Made by a program: the position numbers and the translations under genes. The notes beneath the pieces were generated by a model that worked only from the letters and a program-made list of their open reading frames with translations, was not told the origin of the DNA and did not search any database. Shown here piece after piece: positions 21,396 to 31,726 of a stretch of 64,000 bases of DNA. Each line of letters begins with the position of its first letter. Position 1 is the first letter of the stretch. Source of the stretch: Folioceros fuciformis (lineage: Eukaryota > Anthocerotophyta > Anthocerotopsida > Anthocerotales); contig JBNGIO010006113.1 of assembly GCA_049999805.1 (NCBI GenBank), positions 1 to 64,000 on the forward strand, written 5' to 3'.

Positions 21396-22616
21396 ACGCC
21401 ACTCCTGTAGACTTGCAGCATGAATTTGCTGGCGAGCTCTAGACTCTTATAGGATCCGGTCTTCGCGGGAAATGGGAAGAAGAGTGGCAGCCTTGGCGGT
21501 TACATTTGCATGCTCATTACCAACAATATTATGATGGCCCGGAATCCAGTGGAGATTAAGGGAAACCTCTGGATGAGCTACCGAGAAGGCATGGAGAGAT
21601 GTTCTAGCCTGGAGAGATATGGCTTGGGCTGGGCGAGCCGAAGTGTCCGTTAAAGACATGATAGCTGCTTGATTATCAAGGAAAATTGTAATTGACGAAA
21701 TCATGGGGATGGAAGCAAATAGGGTGGGTAGGCATGAAATTGCTTTGACTACATAGAGGAGTTCTGCCTCATAAACCCCATAGTATGTTTCTAAACCAAA
21801 AGATAATTGATGGACAATATCCCCTTTGAAGTAGAAAACAGCCGCGCCCCCGGCAAGACCATTCAGAAGAGAACCATTAGTGTAAATGGCAAGGGCATCA
21901 GGAGTCAAAAGATGTAGGGAATGTGAGGCAATAGTAGAAGTGGGAGATTGTAAAATTACGATGGTTGTGGGTAAAGAAAGAGGAGAGGACCAGGGAGGCA
22001 CGAGTCGAGGAAAAATAGTCTCAATGACAGTGGAGGTGGGCAGTCCTAAAGCGGAGTATAGAGTACTAGGGGAAAGAAGTGTGAGGCGATTGCGGATAGC
22101 ATTGTGGTAGCGTTTTTTGTAGTAAGTCGTAGGAAGAAAGACTTGATGGATGGGGTGAGAGGGAAGGCAGGAGACGTTGCAGAGGAGAGAATGGAGAGAA
22201 TGGCGTTGGAGGCGCAACTCCGTGGGCAGAAGAAAAGCTTCAAATTCCAGGGCATCAGTGGAGGTACTTCGAAACGCACCAGTAATGGCCCTACAGGCAA
22301 GACGCTGGACCTGTTGGAGGTGTTGAATGTGTGTACGACCTCCGTTGAACCAGACATTGCAGCCGTAATCGAGCTTGGGCAGGACAACACTGATGTATAA
22401 GTGTCAAAGAAGCTTGGCATTGAGGCCCCAAACTGAATTCCCAAGAGAGATTATAGCTGACAAAGTACGCATTGTGGAAGCCGAAACCTCATGAACATGC
22501 GTGTTCCAAGTTAACTTGGAATCCAAATAGAAGCCCAAAAACCTAATACACTCGGAGGGAGTGATAAGGGAACCATCGGGTAACGAAAGAGTCTTGGGTA
22601 CAATACTAGGTTGGCC
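21396..22616 (-). pseudogene. LINE RT 3' part and RNase H domain, degenerate
   Basis: RNase H spans about 21930-21460. The four acidic positions are only partly kept: the first reads YTNGS instead of YTDGS and the last GNEHAN instead of GNExAD (both Asp to Asn), while the Glu in YEAELL and the Asp in IFLDNQAAI remain. Upstream, the RT thumb region is interrupted by at least one stop (after NAKLL) and frameshifts. The element is not active. Confidence 0.8.
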
Positions 22617-22661
22617 CTTTATTATCTATTATCTCTAACGATCATGTCTTGGGTACAATAC
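22591..22661. repeat. 16-bp direct repeat bracketing the LINE 5' junction
   Basis: gtcttgggtacaatac occurs at 22591-22606 and again at 22646-22661, with the 29-bp LINE-flanking repeat (22617-22645) between the copies. Both copies are exact. Confidence 0.85.
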
Positions 22662-23330
22662 CGTGATTATCGAAGTGGGATTGGTGGAGGGTGGAGGCTA
22701 GTCCCATTCTTTGGCTTCAGCCGTATCTTGGTTTTCCTCTTGATGTTAGGGGTAGATGGTTTCTCATCATTGTTGTTTATTTTTCCAAATATAATATGTA
22801 AATTCACTAAAGAAATCTATATATAAAAGTAGAACTGACATATAAATAATTATACTTCACAAAAAATATAAATATGATTTGTAAATGTGTTTATAGTATG
22901 GAAAAAGAAACATGTGAAATAAGCGTAAATGCATTACCAATTTTAACCCACCACGATTGTTCAAAGTGCCACTTCATCTGCTGCTTGATTCTCCGTTGTT
23001 GAGTGTTTTGATTTGCCATGGCATAAGAGTTTGATGCAAGTAGAATTTCAACCGTTGGCTCACGGTAGTGGACTTCGGTAGGTGTAGGTGGATGCACGGA
23101 TGCACATGGGAGTGGTTTGGCGCGGAAGATGTGAGGTACATGGGTGCGGGAGCGGCAGGTTTTGGAAGTTTCCGAAGCGTATGGTGTAGGGAGCGCGCGA
23201 GGATCTAGGTTCGCATGCCTGGCCTGTTCATGTGTAGTACCAGTGGAGTAGGCATTTTGGCATTTTGGTGTGTGTTGTTGCGCAAGTTGCTAGGCATGGT
23301 GCCGCATCTTCCGACAGCGGTCTCTCAACG
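22662..23330. other. Intergenic, AT-rich
   Basis: Low GC, particularly 22780-22890, with no credible coding sequence on either strand. I see no element ends or RNA gene in it. Confidence 0.5.
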
Positions 23331-24800
23331 ATGGCCACAAGACAGTATTATGGCAAGTGGACCCCGTTTATGGACTCAACAAATTGAAATTGGTGCATTT
23401 GCAGTGATTGTTTGTACCAGGAGCTCCCGCTCACGTCATTGGAGGGAGTGAACCGGTGGCACACAATCTAGCTCCCAGCTGCAGCGGGATAAGGAATCCG
23501 TCAAGTCCAATTCCCAGAAAGTTTGTGGATGAGGAGGCGTTTCCAGCTGTGGTCGTCGCCAGGAGCAGGAGCAGTAGCAGCAGCATTTGCTGCACTTGCA
23601 CTTGCAGGAGCAGTTGCAACTTGGATATGAGTCAGCTGCGTACTTTGGGGACCATGGGTTGCGGAATGTATGCATCTAGAGGTGTGCCAGAGGAGGCCAT
23701 ATGGATGTGTTCACCAGGCTAGGCAAAGCACATGTTTCCCCATGCTCTTCCATCATCTCTGCATATGCTAAGCATGAGAAACCATGTTATGGAGGCCTTC
23801 CGATTGGACCATGACATGTGTAGGTGAGGAATAAAGGCGGATGCTCACGCCTTTGTAGCTGTCATTCACCTTTGAATGCGGTAGAAAAGTGCACGCTGAT
23901 GTCATGTGTTGGACACCGGAATTCCTCCTCCTCATTTGTTTGTTGGCAACTGCCTGGTGGACATGTATGCTAATTGTTGACAGCTGGGTATGCCCAGAAA
24001 GGCCTGGGACATGAGGCACTCGTTCTGTGTTGACTGGAGCTAGAAGGCTTGGTTCTGGCTGACGATGGTCACCTTACTTTTTGCAGGTCTGTGCACAAGC
24101 ACTGGTGCCTGGATATGAGGTGCTTGCTGTGTCCGGACAGATGTTGCAGGAGAGGAGAGCCTTCTTTTGGCTAACCGTGCGGCTCTTGCCTGCCTTGTGA
24201 GGGCCTGTGGAAGCACTGGTGCCTTGGAGGGGGGCAGGGAGCTGCACGCGATGATTGTGTCAGAAGAGTATTGTTGGATGATAGTGGTGGGCACCTCCGT
24301 GGGCGGCATTCGTGCAAAGTGTGTTGAACCGGAATGAATGATGCACGCCAGCGTTTCGACAGCTTGACCTGACCACAAAGGATGTGGCGATATGGAATGA
24401 CTTGATTTGTGGGTATGCAGGGCAAGGACTGAACCAAGAGGGGCCCCCTTATTGTGTGGGGACACATGGAGGAGTCGGGCTATATTCTGGCCGACCATGT
24501 TACCTTTCCTTGCCTTGTGAGGGCTTGTGGAAAGTATTCGTGCCTCACAGAAGGGCCAACTGCTGCACTCGCTGATAGTCGGAAAGTGACTGCTGGAAGA
24601 TGTAGTGGTGGGTAGCTGCCTGGTGGACGTGTACGCACAATCGTTACGCTGCGAACTAGAAGATGCACGCCTGCCAGGTTTTGAGGCTGCATGAACGCGA
24701 AGAATGTTGTGACATGTACCAGCAGCCCTGCCCTGATATGCTGGTATGGTTCTTGTGCTCAATGTCACAGGGCACTGCATACACATGTAGCTTGTTTGAA
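23331..24800 (+). pseudogene. PDF-PPR-DYW family pseudogene, heavily decayed
   Basis: Starts with ATGGCCACAAGACAG, then a region matching the N-terminus of the intact family members downstream (RLWTQQIEIG). The decayed copy continues through the acidic/Ser-rich linker and the first PPR triplet (ggaatgtatgcatct…, gcatatgctaagcatg…) and several later triplets (for example ggtggacatgtatgct near 23950 and ggatgtggcgatatggaat near 24380). Frameshifts and stops occur every 50-150 bp. It fades out near 24800, before any recognisable E or DYW sequence. It lies about 18 kb from the intact cluster. Confidence 0.82.
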
Positions 24801-26726
24801 GGAGAGGTTACATGCTGACTGAGCCTGGTACCAATTCAGCCTGATGATTGCCTCTTTTGGGTCGCGTTTTATTGGCATGCAGTTAATTACTGTAGGAGGG
24901 CCTAGTCGACGAGAGTGTGAGAAGCGCAAGTGAGCAAGTCCCACCGTTTGCTTCTGCGGGCCCACTGGTTAAAATGCGGCGCCAGCCCACCGCCGACTTC
25001 TCTACATTTAGGGTTAGGGCGTGTGCTACTTTTCAGGGGTTAGGGTGTCTGCTTTTGGCTTCTCAAAAGCCTGCGGGGTTGCGAGCAATGCAGGCTAATG
25101 AAAGTCCCCGTCCGCCGGGGAAAATTGTTGTCTACCCCCCAGAGCAGTTGGTTCTGGAGGCTTGTTGAGACTGTGCGGCCGACCTGTTGTTTTTGATTTG
25201 TCGTTGGAGGGGTGTAGCATGCGCCTTTTGTGCGCGTCTGGCCGTGAAGGCTGTTCCGTTTTCTGCTCCATATCTGGTGATGTTTGTACGTATCAAAGAA
25301 ACTACCGACGTCCCTGCGGACTGCTGTGGAAATCTCATGCTGAAGGCCATAGGCCCATCTCCGCTTGTGTGCTGGGGAAGCACGTAATCCTTTGTCTGTT
25401 GCCTACCTGTTACTTTATTGTGGCTGACTGAATGTCGTGGAAGGCACGGCACAACCTGGCTAGGCTGTGATTAAGTGGTCATTTCAGCATGGCAGAGGTA
25501 AAGATTACCACGGGGGGTTCAGGCTGTGTGGCTGTCGGACGAGCTGATGACTGAGTCGTGGTAATACCCGTCTGAAACGTGTGATAGGAGTCTTGCAGGT
25601 AGGACGCAGGTCAGTAATCACTCATTTGTTTGAGAGCTAGAAAAGTGTGTGATGTGTGACAACCAATATATCGTCTTGAGGCTCCTTCCTATTGCGCACT
25701 GCAGCATCGGTTTGGGTTGAGTGGTGAAGTCTTTGTTTGAAGGTTGCAAAGCTGTCCCTCTCACTGTGGAGGGTCATGGACGTGATGACAATTGTATCTG
25801 ATTTGCAGTGATGCCGAATTACAGACTACAATTCCCTGATCCATTTGGCTGCCTTGGCTTGGCAACGAATGTGTCTTTCCTGTGCTGCTGTTAATGCTCG
25901 TCGGGAACCGACGTGTCCTCGCGATGGGGGCTGCAGCACTGTACTTTGTGCTTGATGGAGGCTTGGCGGCGGTCGGGGCAACCTGAACTTGTTTCCGACC
26001 GTGTGGGATTGCGGATGCGGAGGTGTGATGGGATTCCCACTCTTGAATGTGGACTCGTGGTGGGACTCGGATTCGGATTCGGATTCCATGGGTTTAGATT
26101 AGAGGGGAAAGGAAAGAGGACTGAACCCTAAAACGACCAACACAGGCCTATATCAGAGCACAGCGAGGGAACAAAGGACAAGAAACGGAGAGTATTCGGG
26201 ACTTTCCGGGAGGTTCCTCATTCCATTCCATCCCATCCCAGTACAGGAACATTTAACCCAACGCTAGACTCAGGGCCACTTCGCATGAGTCTCAACACGG
26301 ACCCGGCATCTAACCCAACACAAGCCTAGTGCTCCTAAAGGCCGAGGCCGAGGTCGCGTGCAGAGGTTAGAGTTGCAATGCAGCACTTGGAGTTGCGAGT
26401 CGCCCTTCCGACCGTCGCAAAGCGAAAATTAAGGCCGTACCGATGCATCCTGACGGTCAACAGTGAAGGATTCCGTAATGGAGCCTCGGCCATTTGTAGT
26501 CCAATTCCAAGTTGAGGCCCAGGCAAGTCTAGGGGCGGTCGCGTCCCTTGGATGGGAAATGGGAATTTTGTGACCAAGGTGCTCAGCAGCGCCCGCTCTC
26601 TTCTACTGATCTGTATTGGAGGATTTGGCTGGGCAGTGGTCATGTGAGAGAGGAGATCGGAGCAAGGGAGAAGGGAACATATCGTATGTGTTGTCGCACC
26701 CATCACATCGCATCGGTGGTCTGGAA
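24801..26726. other. Intergenic region upstream of the coiled-coil gene
   Basis: About 1.9 kb with no recognisable gene. Small features: a tagggttaggg tract near 25009, and catccattcc-type short repeats near 26220. The promoter and 5' UTR of the gene starting at 26727 should lie in its right-hand part, but I cannot point to a TATA box. Confidence 0.4.
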
Positions 26727-28952
26727 ATGGTGGATGTTCGAAAGGCCAGCAGCACTTCCAGGCGCAGCAGCAGCAGCAGCACATCACCAGCCGAGGACAA
26801 GGGTTCCGGAGAAGAAGCGTCGTCAGCCGTGTACCCTGTCAAACGCTTGTCCACGCTCTCCAAGCGGGCTTCTCAGCACAATCCAGTGGACGCAGGGAAT
26901 CCAGTGACCGGGGCCGTCGTCAGCCAGAAGCGGCCATCTAAAGGTGGCTCTTCAGCACGGTCGGAAGCCGATAATGCCCAGGAGTCTGCTGCGGCTGCGG
27001 CTGCTACCATTGCTGCAGCCGAAGTTGCCCGGCTCACAAAGGAAATCGCTTCCCTGAAGCAGGAGGCCCAACAAAGGTGCGCGGACTTGTCCACCCTGCA
27101 GCTCAAAGTGGACGAAAGAAGCGAAGAGGTGGCCACCTTGGAACTTAAAGTTGATGAGGCCAACCGGGAAGTCGGCAAGCTGAGGCAGCAGGTGGCAGAC
27201 AGGGACCAGGAGCTTGTCATTCTGCAGCAGGCCATCGGCAAGGAGGATTCAGCCAAGCCGTTGTTGGCGGTGAAGGGAGCGGAGGATGGCACTCCAGCCC
27301 TGAACTATAGTGGCGACGCACAAGATTCAACTGCGCAGTTTTTCGTTTCCCTGGAGGAATGCCTGAAATGCAGGGAATGCGGGAGGCCCAACCTGTACAC
27401 GGACAAGGACCATCCCTTGCTGCGGGCAGCCGAGGACTCCAACTGGTTGTCGGACGAACTGGAAATTTTGAGCCACAACAAGCAACTGTACCTGGAGATG
27501 GAACAGAGGCTGGTGCACATCAAGGAGCAGCTGGGAGCGCCGGATGACCAGCATGATGAATCCAAGCAGGAGCAGGAGCAGGAGCAGGGGCAGGAGCAGG
27601 GGCAGGAGCAGGGGCAGGAGCAGGGGCAGGAGCAGCGGCATCAGAAGCAGAAGCAGCCCTTCTTCCAGCCCATGCCCGGGACGGACAGCGCCAGCTTCTA
27701 CAAAGCTCGAGGGGTGGACCCGGCCAAGTGGAAGCAAGAACGCAACTTCTCCAAGGGAAAGAGAGGTAAGTCATTCCACTGTGCCCTCATTTTCACCGAT
27801 TGCACGCAAGTGGTGGACGTGAGCAACCCCCCCGCCGGGCTGGCCATCGAGGACATCCCCTTCTTCATGCACTCCGATATAGACCAGTTTTTGGTAGCCA
27901 GGGGGCTGCGACAGTTCGATGCCGGCGTGTACGACTGGTTCGTGGTCCCCGGGCTGCCCCTGGACCGGGAGGCCAGCAGCTTGGAAAAGGTGAGCAACGC
28001 GGCCATCGTCATCCAGCCTAAGGACCGCAACACCTTCTGGCACAAGAAGACGCTGCACTCTCAGCTCCGCCACTCCCTCAAGTACCTGGGCGACAAGACG
28101 GGCCAGCTGCTGCATCGCCTGCGGGTGCACGAGAACTGCATGGAGGCCCTTTGGCAAGAACGCTCCTACTTGACGAAAGAAGTGCTGAGCCGGCAGCTGT
28201 GGCCGGCGGATGCCAAGAGCGAGAAGGGAGCCAAGGGTTTGGTGGCCGGGATGGTAGCAGGCCTGAGGAAGGACGTGGTAGCGAAGGAGGAGGAGGTTCG
28301 CAGGCTGGAGGCTAGGTTGCAGGCGGCGGAGAAACGGGAGGAGCAGCAAGGAGCGGCGTTACACGAGGCCAAGACGCTCATGGGCAAGAAGGACGAAGCC
28401 CTATCGTACTACAACCACGCCCTCCAGACATGCCGAGGTCAGGTGAAGACGATCCAGAGCAAGAGCGAGGCGACCGAGTGTCACCTGTGGGCTCTCCGCC
28501 ACAAGGTTGCAGTGTTGGCGGAGCCCATGTGCAAGATCTGGGTGCGGACGTTCCTGGACTCGGTTCGCAGGCAGATCGGGCAGGAGCTGTGTGCCGCGTT
28601 CGCAGAGGTAGTTCCTTTCCAGGAGGCGTTGTCCAGCCCGCATTGTGGCAAGAACTGGAATGCCACCTTGTTTCAGATGTACCAGACTCCGGATGCCTGC
28701 GCACTCCTAGCTTCCAAGGGCCTGCACCGGGAACTCCTGGAGCTGACCCGGGTGGGTGGCCAGTACACGGACGGCCACCAGACGTTGCAGCAATTGGGAA
28801 ACGTGGCCTCCACCAGCGCCCGCAAGGCGGAGGTCGCAGAAGCCATCTGTAGCTTAGATGTGCCCGAGGCGTACCGCCACGCACTAAGGCAGCTCTACTC
28901 CTACGTCTACGGCCCCGATAGCGATGTCCAACACGATCGTCTGGGGTTCTGA
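26727..28952 (+). CDS. Uncharacterised coiled-coil protein, 741 residues
   Basis: I do not recognise the family. 26727 is the first ATG of the open frame (upstream it is open but lacks ATG). Residues 1-95 are Ser/Ala-rich and disordered. About 95-180 is a heptad-rich coiled coil (SLKQEAQQ, LKVDERSEEVATLELKVDEA). A CxxC pair, CRECGRPN, is at about 213-220, followed by an Asp/His-rich segment and an acidic Gln-Glu-Gly repeat at about 279-306. A globular middle (about 315-490) contains SFYKARGVDPAKWKQERN and FMHSDIDQFLVARGLRQF. A second coiled coil (about 510-565) and a helical C-terminus complete it. Sense codons are uninterrupted over 2.2 kb, supporting a real, possibly intronless gene. No signal peptide or membrane segment is evident. 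Confidence 0.7.
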   Translation: MVDVRKASSTSRRSSSSSTSPAEDKGSGEEASSAVYPVKRLSTLSKRASQHNPVDAGNPVTGAVVSQKRPSKGGSSARSEADNAQESAAAAAATIAAAEVARLTKEIASLKQEAQQRCADLSTLQLKVDERSEEVATLELKVDEANREVGKLRQQVADRDQELVILQQAIGKEDSAKPLLAVKGAEDGTPALNYSGDAQDSTAQFFVSLEECLKCRECGRPNLYTDKDHPLLRAAEDSNWLSDELEILSHNKQLYLEMEQRLVHIKEQLGAPDDQHDESKQEQEQEQGQEQGQEQGQEQGQEQRHQKQKQPFFQPMPGTDSASFYKARGVDPAKWKQERNFSKGKRGKSFHCALIFTDCTQVVDVSNPPAGLAIEDIPFFMHSDIDQFLVARGLRQFDAGVYDWFVVPGLPLDREASSLEKVSNAAIVIQPKDRNTFWHKKTLHSQLRHSLKYLGDKTGQLLHRLRVHENCMEALWQERSYLTKEVLSRQLWPADAKSEKGAKGLVAGMVAGLRKDVVAKEEEVRRLEARLQAAEKREEQQGAALHEAKTLMGKKDEALSYYNHALQTCRGQVKTIQSKSEATECHLWALRHKVAVLAEPMCKIWVRTFLDSVRRQIGQELCAAFAEVVPFQEALSSPHCGKNWNATLFQMYQTPDACALLASKGLHRELLELTRVGGQYTDGHQTLQQLGNVASTSARKAEVAEAICSLDVPEAYRHALRQLYSYVYGPDSDVQHDRLGF
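27562..27645 (+). repeat. 12-bp minisatellite coding (QEQG)n
   Basis: gaggagcaggggca-type 12-bp units repeat about six times inside the coiled-coil gene. The length is a multiple of 3, so copy-number change would not break the frame. Confidence 0.85.
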
Positions 28953-29296
28953 CACCCGCATCGTTCTCGTACACTCGAATGAGTGACTCGTTGAGAGTGT
29001 CATACCAGTCATGAATCGCGGGACAATGACTGGAGGAAAAGAAAAAAACGATGTACAAGGAGAAGAGGCAGCGTGAGAGATCCAAACTCTCGGGCTCCGG
29101 CTCGGGCTCGGGCTCCAGGCTCGGTGGCGCTGTGCGCCCATACGCTCGCTTAGCTGGTAGTCGTCACTTGCACTCGCACGAACCACTCACTCACATAAGC
29201 TGCTGCTGCTTATATGGAAGGAAGGCATTACGGTAGCGGTAGGCAAAGCAAACTCCATATCAGTGCCACTGCAGATTCAACTCCGGGCAATGCACA

Positions 29297-29344
29297 CAAG
29301 GAAGGAAGGAAGGAAGGAAGGAAGAAATGAAGGAAGGAAGGAAG
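29297..29344 (+). repeat. (GGAA)n microsatellite
   Basis: aaggaaggaaggaagg… with one interruption (gaaatgaa). Confidence 0.9.
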
Positions 29345-30291
29345 GCGTCGTGTTATCATTAAGCGAAGCTTTCTTTCATATGGCTTAGGATTTTAGACAG
29401 CATCCATGAACACGATGAGTGTAGTGACGTGGGTGGACGGCGCTCATTGCTGGGGGTAGGAGGTAGAGAAAGGAGTCGGAGTCGGAGTCGGAGTCGGCGT
29501 CGGACAGGGAGGATGTGGTGGTGGGGTATGGACAACTGTAGAGAGCAAGAGGGCTGGCCTCTACTTTGGCTAGCGATGTCACTTTTGCTTGCGTAGCCTG
29601 TGCTGTGCAGCCTGCTGAAAGCACTGGAGTCTCTGGGCCTCATATCCCATACAAAGAAGGGCAGTCAGTAACTTGGGGGCGTTGGGAGTTCAACGCTAAC
29701 ACAATTCTGGCTCTGGCCACCGCCACCGCCACCGCTTCGATGCTGCATGAGGGGGAGGGGGGGAGTCACCATGCTATGCTATGCTATGCTATGGTCAAGT
29801 GATGGGCAAGAGCATAGAGAGAGGTATGTAGTGTAGTGTACATGTAGACGGAGTGACCGTGGAGGCCGGGCCTGGCCGGGCCGTGCGGACGGACACACGT
29901 GCCGGCCTTAATGGGCCATCGGGTATCCCATTTGCAAGCAAAGCAAGCACATGACCTAGTGGTATACTGTATATAGCTCCTGCCGCAACTTGCGTAAGGG
30001 CTTATCTCTCATTGGGTGAGCACAGATCAGTTCAGCGGAGCGGATGATGGATACCTGCAGAGGCTGCAGAGGCTAGGGAAGGGTAGGAGACGACTTGGTG
30101 GCCAAGGAATCAAGCGTGGCCTCTACTCCCTCCTACCTTACTGGATGAAAGTCCGCCTCAACTGTACCCTTTCCTTCCACGACACGGCCTACACTTTACT
30201 ACTGTATGAAGCGTAGGTTCTCGAGAATGTAACTTACAACGTGTTTCTGTCATGAAGATACCAGGGTGTGAGAGCCTCCTCACGAGTGTGG

Positions 30292-30344
30292 CTCGGCTCG
30301 ACTCCTCTCGGCTCCGCTCGGCTCGGCTCGGCTCGGCTCGGCTC
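30292..30344 (+). repeat. (GGCTC)n microsatellite
   Basis: ggctcggctcg… pentanucleotide units with a few interruptions, about 90 bp upstream of the PLAC8 gene start. Confidence 0.85.
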
Positions 30345-30434
30345 TGACTACGGATCACAAGCTGCACGCGCGTGTCGTCACTCCCATCTCCAAGGTTTAC
30401 AGCTGTGAGTGACTAATCGGATCCACCATCCAAC

Positions 30435-31726
30435 ATGGGGAGATCTGGCTTCGGACCAGATAATGGCGGCCAGCCCAACTTCCACTCACAGGGCGCCCCT
30501 GATGAAGCCAACTTCCAGCAGCAGCAGCAGCAGCATCCGCCGCTCTATGGACCTCCACAACAGCAGGCTTATGGGATCCCAGGGCAGCCTCAGCAGCAGC
30601 AGCCGCAGCCGCAGCCGCAGCCGCCGCCTTTGTATGGCGTGCAACACCAACCTCACTACGTCCCCCCATTCCAGCCTGTTCCTTACCCCCACCCACAGCA
30701 CCAAGCTCAGGTTCCGCCTTATTACTACCATCCGCAACCAGGGCTGCTGCCGCCCTCGCCCCCGCCCCCGCCCCCGCCCCCCCCCAATGCTCCCTATTCT
30801 CGGCCAGGGCCTCCCAACCCTTACGTACAGCAGCAGTACTGGACATCCGGCATCTTCGACTGCTTCAAGGATATGCAATCTTGTCAGTCTCCAAGAATCA
30901 CTAACTGCTAGGGTCTCTCTTCTCGTGTGACTGTGTGGTGTTGTGCGCAATTGGGTGTTGGTGGAGGAGCCTCATTAAGATGGAATACAAGTCATCCATC
31001 CCATGTCGCTTCCCACACTGTCCAACACATGATCCCCAGGCCTACGTTTCTGCCTTCCTCACCACCGCCTATCGTTTGCTATTGCTGCGCAGGTATCATC
31101 ACCTTCCTCATCCCTTGCATCACGTACGGACAAATCGCAGAAATTCTTGACCAAGGCACCACGGGTAAAAGCAGCTCACCCTCCTCCTCCTTCACCTCAT
31201 TCTCATCCTCACTCACTACGTTCAGCCTCCTCTTTCGTCTCCCACAAACTTGCACAACTTGCTCACACGGAATTTGATGGGTGTTTGGATCATGTGCAGG
31301 CTGTGTCCATAGCGGACTCATGTACTTCCTCATCCTCTCCTGCTTTGGCGTCCCCTGCTTCTACTCCTACACAGCGCGAAGCAAGCTTCGGTACAGGTAC
31401 TCGCTGCCGGAGGATCCCATGAGTGATCTGTGCACGCATGTCTTCTGCGAGGTGTGTGCGCTCTGTCAGGAGTACCGGGAGCTTAAGAATCGCGGCATGG
31501 ACCCTGCAATAGGTGCGTCACACGGCTCTAATTTCTCTGTCTCCAACTTGCAATTGCCGATTGCCCTTGCTGTCCCCAGGCCTCCGTGCCACGCTTGCTT
31601 TTGTAGTGATCGCTTCATGATTGTGTGTGCCCGGCCTGCGCATGCGCAGGCTGGACTGCCAATCAAATCAAGCAAAACCGAGAGATTATGATGATGGCTC
31701 CAACAGCGCCAACCATGGCCAGGTGA
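30435..31726 (+). CDS. PLAC8 / FWL (fw2.2-like, plant cadmium-resistance type) membrane protein, 4 exons
   Basis: Predicted exons 30435-30882, 31093-31164, 31300-31512, 31650-31726, all with GT…AG introns (210, 135 and 137 bp), giving 269 residues. The N-terminal half is Gln/Pro-rich with a run of prolines (about residues 108-117). The PLAC8 domain follows: WTSGIFDCFKD, CITYGQIAEILDQG, a hydrophobic segment (GLMYFLILSCFGVPCFYSY), RSKLRYRYSLPEDP, and CEVCALCQEYRELKNRG. It ends QIKQNREIMMM. Known members sit in the plasma membrane and affect metal transport or cell number. The usual CCxxxxCPC reads CIITFLIPC here, keeping only the outer cysteines. The exon model comes from splice signals and domain continuity; the start is the first ATG of the frame. 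Confidence 0.85.

Larger units (their letters stand above)
19311..22616 (-). mobile_element. 5'-truncated LINE with RNase H, interrupted by rDNA
   Basis: Reading leftward: end of RT (motif IRFLGFYLDSKLTWNTHV, about 22540-22490; VLPKLDYGCNVWFNGGRTHI, about 22385-22325), RNase H (about 21930-21460), an inserted rDNA block (about 19852-21395), then the C-terminal region with a CCHC-like finger, FCWKCRSSKETRHHILGQC (about 19665-19605). A tail rich in AAAT units lies near 19311-19325. RNase H plus this type of finger is characteristic of I/Tad-like non-LTR elements. Only the 3' part of the ORF is present, typical of 5' truncation. Confidence 0.82.
28953..30434. other. Intergenic, rich in microsatellites
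   Basis: No gene is recognised. Simple repeats: ggctcg units at 29093-29115, (ggaa)n at 29297-29344, (cggagt)n near 29475-29500, (atgct)n near 29770-29793 and ggctc units at 30292-30344. The promoter of the PLAC8 gene should be in the last few hundred bases. Confidence 0.5.

Noticed and set aside
20670-21421. Open frames of 80-146 codons in the ITS/5.8S region
   Set aside because: They lie in GC-rich rRNA and spacer sequence; the rRNA identity explains them.
27327-27774. Minus-strand Leu/Pro/Ala-rich frames opposite the QEQG repeat
   Set aside because: Low-complexity shadow of the minisatellite.
27764-27812. Short intron with a gtaagt donor in the coiled-coil gene
   Set aside because: The nearest acceptor gives about 45 bp, below the usual plant minimum, and the unspliced frame is open throughout; left as a remark only.
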